From positions 1-21,160 of the forward strand of contig JAGRNC010000002.1 in NCBI GenBank assembly GCA_020440935.1: DNA of 21,160 nucleotides. Direction: 5' to 3'. This document shows, one piece after another, positions 15,776-21,160 of the stretch. A model generated the notes under the pieces. The model was not told the origin of the DNA and ran no database searches. It saw only the letters and a list, made by a program, of their open reading frames with translations. The translations under genes and the position numbers were made by a program. This DNA comes from Leptospiraceae bacterium (GTDB lineage Bacteria; Spirochaetota; Leptospiria; Leptospirales; Leptonemataceae). How positions within the stretch are numbered: the first letter of the stretch is position 1; each line of letters begins with the position of its first letter.

Positions 15776-16480
15776 TCAACATCGACGGGCTTCTTTCAAT
15801 TCCTTTTCACGCTCTTTCCAGTCGGGCAAAAATCGATTCATCCAGCGATAAAACCGAGCATTATGGAGCCTTTCTTTCAGGTGTACCATTTCGTGCACAA
15901 CGATGGATTCGATGCAGGCAGGACTGTAACGCGCAAGCTCTAGATTGATCCAGATACGTCCGGTGCGGACATTGCAGGACCCCCACAGAGTTTTCATCTT
16001 CTTGATCCCGGTAAATTTGACGTTTACTTTCATCCGGGGTTGCCATTTGGAAACGAATTCCGTTACCAGGGTGCGTAGCTCACTGCGAAAATGATTCTCC
16101 ATGAGCCCGATGCGCTGCGCCGCCGTGGTTCCCTTCCTAAGAGTAAGGATGCACTGGCTATCTTCAAATTGGACCCCACCGACTGACCCGGAACGAATCC
16201 GCACCTGGTAGGGCTTGCCCATGTAGAAAATCCGCTCGCCTTCTACGTACCTGGGCGCGCTGGGTCGCGGATATTGCATCATCCGTTTGCGCTGATTTTC
16301 AATCCAATCCATCCGTTCCTGAATCACTTCCATCATCTGCTTTCTGGACAGGTGCGTGGGCCCGGACACGCGCACCCGCCCGTCCGGAGGATACACGGTG
16401 AATCGAATGGACTTCATAGATTTCTGTTCGATGTCTATGGGAAAACGGGAAGTAGTAATTCTATACTTGATGCTTTTCAT
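15776..16480 (-). CDS. YgjP-type (DUF45) zinc metallopeptidase-fold protein
   Basis: A 234-residue soluble protein of the YgjP/SprT-like M48-related family. The zinc site is HEMVH at 196-200 with a third histidine at H206 (HLKERLH). The family motif WGSC is at 166-169, followed by GRIWINLEL, and FYRWMNRFLPDW lies near the end. E. coli YgjP has been reported to be a UTP pyrophosphatase, while the fold suggests a peptidase, so the activity here is open. There is no signal peptide or membrane segment. GGGA lies about eight bases before the ATG. The gene stands alone, convergent with srkA and divergent from aspA. Confidence 0.92.
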   Translation of the reverse strand: MKSIKYRITTSRFPIDIEQKSMKSIRFTVYPPDGRVRVSGPTHLSRKQMMEVIQERMDWIENQRKRMMQYPRPSAPRYVEGERIFYMGKPYQVRIRSGSVGGVQFEDSQCILTLRKGTTAAQRIGLMENHFRSELRTLVTEFVSKWQPRMKVNVKFTGIKKMKTLWGSCNVRTGRIWINLELARYSPACIESIVVHEMVHLKERLHNARFYRWMNRFLPDWKEREKELKEARRC

Positions 16481-16690
16481 CCGATCAGTCCCTTTCTATC
16501 CGGCGGCTGTATTCCGGTAAAGACAAATGCCTGAAGCCATCGGACCATTCATGGTGGACATCGGAGCCATCGGGTCGGACCGGAGCCGATAGAGCACCGC
16601 GGGGCGTACCGTTGTGCGGGCCGGCAAACATTTTCGTATTTTCATTGCCTATGCGGGTATGCCCTATCATTACAGCCTTCGGAGCACATC

Positions 16691-18547
16691 ATGGAAATCA
16701 ATGCATCTACATTAAAGCAAGTGGAGCTTTTTAGCGCACTGCCCGATCCCGAGCGAGAATCGCTGGCTTCGCATTTCGAACTTCAAGAATTTAAGAAAGG
16801 GGATTACCTCTTTCGACAGGGCGAAGATCGACATGCGCTTTTCTTCATTCAGGAGGGTGAAATTGACCTGGTGGATGAAACCCTGGGAATGGAAAAGATA
16901 TATGTTACCAGCGGTCCGGGAACCGTTCTGGGCGAGCCAATTCTAATTGAAGAGGGAAAGCATGCACTGGGCGGTCGCGCCCGGTCCGAGGGCAAATACG
17001 GTAAGCTGGAGGCCGTTACAATCCAGAAGATCAAAACCAGCGACCCGCATTTATTTGGAGAAATGGTTTTATCGCTGAGCAAGGTCCTGGCGCGCCGCCT
17101 GGCCTATGCAAATCGGGGGAATCGAGGAATCTCTGCCGATTTTCGTACCGGAGAAACCCGTAAAGAACACGATCTCATCGGCGACCGGGAAGTTCCGCAC
17201 AATGTGCTATGGGGAATTCAAACTTTGCGTGCCATGGAGAATTTCTCTATCAGCGGCGTTCGGTTGGATCATTTCCCCGAATTCATCGAATCTTTGGCCG
17301 ACATCAAAGCTGCCTGCGCGGTGGCCAATCATGGACTGGGAAACCTGGACACCGAGCGTAAAGAGGCAATCATTAAAGCCTGTGATGAACTGAGTCGGGG
17401 TATGTGGCATAGCCATTTCATGGTGGATATGATCCAGGGAGGCGCCGGAACAAGCACCAACATGAATGCAAATGAGGTAATTACCAACCGTGCATTGATG
17501 ATTCTGGGAAAGGAACGAGGAGATTATAAATCCATCCACCCAAACAACCATGTGAACATGAGCCAGTCCACAAACGATGTGTACCCATCGTCCATAAAGG
17601 TAACCCTGCTTCGCATGATGGCCCGATTGCTTTCCGAAGTGCAGAACCTATCGGCCTCATTCGCGGCCAAAGCCGAAGAGTTCAAAGAAATTATCAAGAT
17701 GGGGCGCACCCAGCTTCAGGATGCCGTTCCCATGACTCTGGGCCAGGAATTTCAGGCCTGGTCGCTGATGATTCGCGATGGGGGCGAACGCATCGAACTG
17801 GCCCGCAAGCCCCTCAGTGAGCTGAACATGGGCGGAACCGCCATCGGCACCGGGATAAACACCCATCCGGAGTTTTCCCGAATGGTCATCGAAGAGCTTT
17901 CCAGCCGAACGGGATTGAGCCTTTCTTCTTCCGAAGATCTGGTACTGGGAACGCAGGACACGTCCGGATTCGTGGAGCTTGCCGGGGTATTAAAGATGCT
18001 GGCAGTGAGGCTTTCCAAGATCTGTAACGATCTGCGTCTGCTCTCCAGCGGGCCGCGATGTGGACTACACGAAATCAATCTTCCCGGTGTTCAGCCCGGC
18101 TCGAGCATCATGCCAGGAAAAGTGAATCCAGTAATTCCGGAAGTAGTAAATCAGGTGGCCTTTCAAGTAATCGCGCTGGATAACGCTGTGGCGCTGGCCA
18201 GCGAAGGCGGACAGCTGGAGCTAAACGTCTTTGAACCAGTGATTGCCTACGATCTATTTACTTCTATTGAGATGCTTACCAATGCAATGTCCACATTGCG
18301 AAAGCGATGCATCGACGGAATCACCGCCAATCCCGAAGTATGCCGCAAGATGGTCGAAAACAGCATAGGAATCGTGACTGCATTGAATCCCCATCTGGGC
18401 TACGAGAAGACTTCAGCGCTGGCCAAAGAGGCGCTGGAGAGTGGAAGATCGCTGGGAGAACTGGTGCTGGAAAAAGGATACATGACCCGGGAAAAACTCG
18501 ATGAGGTGCTCAGCCCGGCCAATATGATTCGGCCCAGCTTGAAGTAG
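16691..18547 (+). CDS. aspA: Aspartate ammonia-lyase with an N-terminal cyclic-nucleotide-binding domain
   Basis: A 618-residue fusion; aspartases are normally about 470-480. Residues 12-140 form a CRP-type cyclic-nucleotide-binding domain (LFSALPDPERESL, FKKGDYLFRQGE, FFIQEGEIDLV), though its phosphate-binding cassette is atypical. Residues about 158-618 are a complete aspartase, which converts L-aspartate to fumarate and ammonia: EHDLIGDREVPHNVLWGIQT, GGAGTSTNMNANEV, QSTNDVYPSS, MGRTQLQDAVPMTLGQEF, and the catalytic serine loop GSSIMPGKVNP at 470-480. TQ in GRTQLQD and the segment SKICNDLRLLSSGPR point to aspartase, not fumarase (which has TH). GGAG lies seven bases before the ATG. Cyclic-nucleotide control of the enzyme is the natural inference but is not shown. 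Confidence 0.95.
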   Translation: MEINASTLKQVELFSALPDPERESLASHFELQEFKKGDYLFRQGEDRHALFFIQEGEIDLVDETLGMEKIYVTSGPGTVLGEPILIEEGKHALGGRARSEGKYGKLEAVTIQKIKTSDPHLFGEMVLSLSKVLARRLAYANRGNRGISADFRTGETRKEHDLIGDREVPHNVLWGIQTLRAMENFSISGVRLDHFPEFIESLADIKAACAVANHGLGNLDTERKEAIIKACDELSRGMWHSHFMVDMIQGGAGTSTNMNANEVITNRALMILGKERGDYKSIHPNNHVNMSQSTNDVYPSSIKVTLLRMMARLLSEVQNLSASFAAKAEEFKEIIKMGRTQLQDAVPMTLGQEFQAWSLMIRDGGERIELARKPLSELNMGGTAIGTGINTHPEFSRMVIEELSSRTGLSLSSSEDLVLGTQDTSGFVELAGVLKMLAVRLSKICNDLRLLSSGPRCGLHEINLPGVQPGSSIMPGKVNPVIPEVVNQVAFQVIALDNAVALASEGGQLELNVFEPVIAYDLFTSIEMLTNAMSTLRKRCIDGITANPEVCRKMVENSIGIVTALNPHLGYEKTSALAKEALESGRSLGELVLEKGYMTREKLDEVLSPANMIRPSLK

Positions 18548-18608
18548 TGGCAATCGGCGATGCTACGGGCTGGCCAGCGCAAACTGCGATGTCCCCAGCG
18601 CAGAAGAA

Positions 18609-19715
18609 CTACTGGCCCTGGGTGACCGCCTTATATAGATCCACCTGGCTTTGCCGAATACCGGCCTGCCCCGATGTAATGGCATTCCTGGAGAACTCCA
18701 GGGCTGCCTCTTTATTTGCCTGATAAAAGGCCACGAATTTCTTATCTTCCAGGGCAATGTGATTGGTGAGCCATTCGCGAAGATCCTTGATTATACTGGC
18801 GGCCGCGCGGGGGTTGCCCGCCTCAAAGGATTCCTTTCGCACACGAACAAATTCTTCAAATTTTTTGTGCCGCGCCGTATGCGACTGCTTCTGATCGTAT
18901 CCAAGTACATCCATCAGTTCTTCTTCTGTGCGAAAGTGAACGTCGATATATTGAACAGCTTCCTCGATGGTCTGGGCCAGTACTGCATCGCGGGTTAATT
19001 GCGATTCGCCCATGGCCTCATCCATGGCCACGATCATCTTTATCAGCCACAGATGTTGAATGTCGATAATAGGAACGCCGATTTTGAGATTCAATCGATT
19101 CCAGAGCGAAGTGATTTCTTTGAGCACTTCGGGAGTGGTTACGCTGATTCCGCTTCTTCGCGATATTAGACCCAGAAAATCGGCCTGCTCGGGATTCAAG
19201 AATCCTTTCTCCGCATTGGCTTCCAGCATGTATTTGTTGGCCTGATCGATCAACTTGCGGCGATGCAGAAAATCGGCGTATTTCTTGTCCTCTTTTAGAA
19301 TATGGTGTATTAGCCACTGGCGCAAAAAACGATAAAGTTTCTCGGCTTCCTGTCGCGTGGCGATTCCCTTTTCGCCGACTATGCGCCCCAGCGCCGAACG
19401 AAACATCTGATGCGAGCGAATATGCTCCTGTTCTTCGCCAAAGTGGTATTGATGGAATAGGTCTTCTTCTGCTGCAAAATGGGTCTCTGCGTAGGAGCCC
19501 GCCTCGCCAACGATTTCGTGAAATCTCTGGGGTACTGCATCCGGGTTGTGGTGCAGTACCCACTCCAGCTCCAGCACCAGGGCAACCAGCCAGGCGTGCT
19601 GGGCATCTATGGCATCTATGCCCAGACGCAACTGCAAATGATTCCATAGGGCAGAAGCGCGTTCCACCACTACAGAATCCAGACGAGATGGCGACATGGG
19701 CGACATAGCCCACAT
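18609..19715 (-). CDS. Tandem bacteriohemerythrin (two di-iron domains)
   Basis: A 368-residue cytoplasmic protein made of two hemerythrin domains. Domain 1 has the full ligand set H40, H79, E83, H98, H102, H138 and D143. Domain 2 has H221, H260, E264, H279, H283, H319 and D324. The spacings agree with known bacteriohemerythrins (HFxxEE, HxxxH, HxxxxD). Each domain is introduced by a similar LWN-x-L-x-L-x-x-G stretch, so the protein arose by duplication. Such di-iron centres bind oxygen reversibly; storage, delivery or oxygen/NO sensing are possible. A linker of about 45 residues joins the domains, and the C-terminal 40 residues form a helical tail. GGA lies six bases before the ATG. It converges on aspA and diverges from the CBS gene. 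Confidence 0.94.
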   Translation of the reverse strand: MWAMSPMSPSRLDSVVVERASALWNHLQLRLGIDAIDAQHAWLVALVLELEWVLHHNPDAVPQRFHEIVGEAGSYAETHFAAEEDLFHQYHFGEEQEHIRSHQMFRSALGRIVGEKGIATRQEAEKLYRFLRQWLIHHILKEDKKYADFLHRRKLIDQANKYMLEANAEKGFLNPEQADFLGLISRRSGISVTTPEVLKEITSLWNRLNLKIGVPIIDIQHLWLIKMIVAMDEAMGESQLTRDAVLAQTIEEAVQYIDVHFRTEEELMDVLGYDQKQSHTARHKKFEEFVRVRKESFEAGNPRAAASIIKDLREWLTNHIALEDKKFVAFYQANKEAALEFSRNAITSGQAGIRQSQVDLYKAVTQGQ

Positions 19716-19763
19716 TTGAAATCCTGCCTCAGGGGCAAAGATCGAATTTTCCTAAAAAGATCC

Positions 19764-19792
19764 TTGTCGAAGCCCAGGAAACCCTGTATCGT
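19764..19792 (+). promoter_or_regulatory. Possible promoter of the CBS-domain gene
   Basis: TTGTCG, 17 bases, TATCGT: four of six matches in each hexamer at ideal spacing. Transcription would start near 19800, giving a leader of about 60 bases before the ATG at 19860. Found by eye. Confidence 0.35.
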
Positions 19793-19859
19793 AGTGCAGC
19801 CCGCCCCCAGAGGAAAAAATCAAAAAGGGACCGCCATTCCGGTCTCGGGAGAGGATCCC

Positions 19860-20330
19860 ATGCCAGCAACCAGCTATACGCCAAAGTTCGAAGAGCCTGT
19901 TAAGGATACGAGTATCCGCCACGTCAGCGAATATATGGCCCGCAAAGTCATCGCCTTTTCTCCGGAAATGAACATGTACGATGCCATCCAGATTCTACTG
20001 AAGAATAAGATCGCCGGCGGACCGGTAGTGGACAAGAACGGGAAGATGCTCGGGGTTCTGTCTGAGAATGACTGCCTGCGGCTGCTCACTCTTGAGACGT
20101 ACCACAGCATGCCCAATCATGAGGTCCAGCACTACATGTCCACGAACGTGCGAACCATTGATTCGGATGCAAGTGTCGTAGATGCAGCCGAGAAGTTTCG
20201 CAAAGAAGGCCTGCGTCGATTGCCCGTATTGCATAACGGAATCCTGGTAGGCCAGATTAGCCGGCGAGATTGTCTCAGAGCCATCATCGATCAGAAGCAT
20301 CAGCAAGAGCGCGAACTGGGCGGAAAATAG
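19860..20330 (+). CDS. Two-CBS-domain protein (putative adenosyl-ligand sensor)
   Basis: A 156-residue protein consisting almost wholly of a Bateman pair: CBS1 about 21-78 (VSEYMARKVIAFSPEMNMYD... GGPVVDKNGKMLGVLSENDCL) and CBS2 about 87-143 (VQHYMSTNVRTIDSDASVVD... LRRLPVLHNGILVGQISRRD). Such pairs bind AMP, ATP, SAM or similar ligands and usually regulate a partner protein. No effector domain is attached, so the partner is unknown. The frame is open from 19716, but I chose the ATG at 19860: AGAGGA lies just upstream, and the 48 residues before it are basic, show no pattern and would include the promoter region. The next gene to the left, in divergent orientation, is the tandem hemerythrin. 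Confidence 0.92.
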   Translation: MPATSYTPKFEEPVKDTSIRHVSEYMARKVIAFSPEMNMYDAIQILLKNKIAGGPVVDKNGKMLGVLSENDCLRLLTLETYHSMPNHEVQHYMSTNVRTIDSDASVVDAAEKFRKEGLRRLPVLHNGILVGQISRRDCLRAIIDQKHQQERELGGK

Positions 20331-20343
20331 AATACATCGTCCA

Positions 20344-20396
20344 ACGGGGCCAACTAGTTGCGACTGATTCTGATTTTCGCTTTCTTGTTGCCCCGT
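20344..20396 (+). repeat. Long-stem inverted repeat downstream of the CBS gene
   Basis: ACGGGGCCAAC (20344-20354) pairs with GTTGCCCCGT (20387-20396) with a single bulged C; the loop is 32 bases. It starts 14 bases after the CBS stop codon. No T-run follows, and a separate terminator lies 25 bases further on. It could be a 3'-UTR structure or part of a small RNA. Confidence 0.5.
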
Positions 20397-20421
20397 GACT
20401 TTGCAGAGCCTCCTAAAAATC

Positions 20422-20446
20422 AAGCATCGTAGAGCGATGCTTCTTT
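20422..20446 (+). terminator. Intrinsic terminator downstream of the CBS-domain gene
   Basis: AAGCATCG (20422-20429) and CGATGCTT (20435-20442) form a perfect eight-base-pair stem with the five-base loop TAGAG, followed by CTTT. An A-rich tract precedes the stem, so the minus strand also has a T-run (TTGATTTTT); it could work in both directions. It lies about 90 bases after the CBS stop. Confidence 0.7.
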
Positions 20447-20625
20447 AGCTGGCGCGACTACAATGTGCGCCGATGGGGAGTTTGAACGCGATCCAGGGCA
20501 TTCCAGCCTTTCCGGACGCGATTCATCCGTAACCTCTTGTTTCATAACAATCTTTGCATGCAGTGGCCGCTGGCTCATTGGATTCCCTGGAGGCAGTTGG
20601 GTTTAAAGAGCGTTTGCACTTGTAT

Positions 20626-20642
20626 GAAATCGTTACGATTTC
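20626..20642. promoter_or_regulatory. Operator-like palindrome upstream of the last gene
   Basis: GAAATCG-TTA-CGATTTC is a perfect seven-base inverted repeat with a three-base centre. It ends 12 bases before the ATG at 20655. The size and symmetry fit a binding site for a dimeric repressor. No regulator is known, and chance cannot be excluded. Confidence 0.35.
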
Positions 20643-20654
20643 GAATACGGTCTT

Positions 20655-21160
20655 ATGCGACAAATCGTGCTAGTTCTTGTTGCGACGCTGCTCACCGGGC
20701 AGGCTCTTCTTGCAGAACCGTCCGCCGAGACCCTGCAGACGCGCAGAGAATTCTTAAACCTACACCAGATCATGGGGCTTACAACGCTGAGCCTTTGGCT
20801 TGCAACAAACCTTGCCGGGGATAAAGCGAAGGATAGCCTCTACCGCGAATCCGATGAAAAGGCTCGCTTTCTTCTTCTGGCCCATCCGGAGTATTCCAGC
20901 GATCCCCTGTACTATGCTGCACTGCAAGAGCCGGGCCCTCGCAGCTTTACGGCAGAGTACTTCCTTTCGAAGGATCCGACGAACAATCTATTACCCTACC
21001 TGGCCCTCAAACAGAATGACGAATGGGAAGCGCGCCGATCGGGAAGCCTGCACCGAAATCTTGCATATGCAACTTTTCTTTCCTATGCGATTACCGCCTC
21101 TCTGGCTTACTTTGCTCCAGAAGGCGTAGAATACAAGCGCGAGGGCGTGGACAGCATCTT
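20655..21160 (+). CDS. Secreted or membrane protein with possible haem-ligand histidines, 5' part
   Basis: The gene runs off the right edge; 168 codons are visible and open. The ATG begins a signal peptide (MRQIVLVLVATLLTGQALLA) with cutting likely after A20. Two hydrophobic helices follow: about 38-55 (MGLTTLSLWLATNLAG) and about 134-154 (NLAYATFLSYAITASLAYF). Each is led by a histidine, H37 in LHQIMGLTT and H133 in LHRNLAYAT. This H-x3-G/A-x2-T pattern resembles membrane cytochrome b561-like families, where such histidines hold haem. The domain call is inference and the family is not recognised. About 75 soluble residues lie between the helices. There is no strong ribosome site. The operator-like palindrome lies just upstream. 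Confidence 0.72.
   Translation, partial: MRQIVLVLVATLLTGQALLAEPSAETLQTRREFLNLHQIMGLTTLSLWLATNLAGDKAKDSLYRESDEKARFLLLAHPEYSSDPLYYAALQEPGPRSFTAEYFLSKDPTNNLLPYLALKQNDEWEARRSGSLHRNLAYATFLSYAITASLAYFAPEGVEYKREGVDSI

Larger units (their letters stand above)
20331..20654 (+). other. Non-coding gap with two RNA hairpins and an operator-like palindrome
   Basis: No convincing gene is seen on either strand in these 324 bases. The first third holds a long-stem hairpin (20344-20396) and then an intrinsic terminator (20422-20446). The middle (about 20450-20600) shows nothing I can name. The end holds a perfect inverted repeat at 20626-20642, just before the last gene. A promoter for that gene must lie here, but I found no good pair of hexamers. 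Confidence 0.6.

Noticed and set aside
16691..18547. Fumarase class II as the identity of the lyase domain
   Set aside because: The active-site segment reads GRTQLQDAVP, as in aspartase, where fumarase has GRTHLQDA; the rest also follows E. coli AspA closely.
18569..18578. GCTGGCCAGC palindrome between aspA and the hemerythrin gene, considered as a terminator
   Set aside because: It has no loop and no T-run on either strand; a short palindrome is expected by chance at this GC content.
19716..19859. N-terminal extension of the CBS protein
   Set aside because: The 48 extra residues show no domain pattern and cover the likely promoter; the ATG at 19860 has AGAGGA just upstream.
1..21160. CRISPR arrays, insertion sequences, prophage, tRNA or rRNA genes
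   Set aside because: No regularly spaced repeats, transposase or integrase motifs, or tRNA/rRNA-like sequence were seen.

Overview
The window is ordinary, gene-dense bacterial chromosome with a roughly balanced base composition. No rRNA, tRNA, phage, insertion sequence or CRISPR array was seen. A CIRCE-controlled hrcA-grpE-dnaK-dnaJ operon, a GnnA-like oxidoreductase (an enzyme type used for the diamino-sugar lipid A of Leptospira), secreted and outer-membrane proteins, a PEGA-like lipoprotein with a loose lipobox, and GAF/GGDEF signalling proteins fit a diderm. I lean towards a Leptospira/Leptonema/Turneriella-type spirochaete. That placement is inference from gene content and was not tested by comparison.

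Left part (1-8.7 kb). The 5' end of miaB (tRNA methylthiotransferase) runs off the left edge, transcribed leftward. Divergent from it is a cysteine-cluster protein of YkgJ type. Then, all leftward, come a GAF-GGDEF diguanylate cyclase, a GnnA-like Gfo/Idh/MocA oxidoreductase, and the heat-shock operon in the order hrcA, grpE, dnaK, dnaJ. The operon has a clear promoter (TTGACA-17-CATGTT) followed by a CIRCE operator. A strong intrinsic terminator hairpin lies between dnaK and dnaJ, so dnaJ and the oxidoreductase behind it may be expressed at a lower level.

Middle part (8.7-14.6 kb). A leftward three-gene operon encodes a cytoplasmic protein that looks like GAF plus a degenerate GGDEF fold, a secreted TPR protein, and a four-helix membrane protein. 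The TPR gene has a good Shine-Dalgarno site and ATG that are one base out of frame with its signal peptide across a C4A5 run; the third gene has a similar but weaker problem at its start. On the other strand lie an alkaline-phosphatase-superfamily phosphohydrolase/mutase with a TTG start, an outer-membrane beta-barrel candidate and an ATGA-coupled lipoprotein.

Right part (14.7-21.16 kb). This holds srkA (stress-response kinase), a YgjP-type zinc metallopeptidase-fold protein, an aspartate ammonia-lyase with an N-terminal cyclic-nucleotide-binding domain (the most unusual protein here), a tandem hemerythrin with two complete di-iron sites, a divergent two-CBS-domain protein, a structured 3' region with an intrinsic terminator, and the 5' part of a secreted or membrane protein with histidines placed like haem ligands. 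The aspartase fusion, the tandem hemerythrin and the CBS protein form a cluster of possible ligand or oxygen sensing linked to metabolism; this link is inferred from proximity only.
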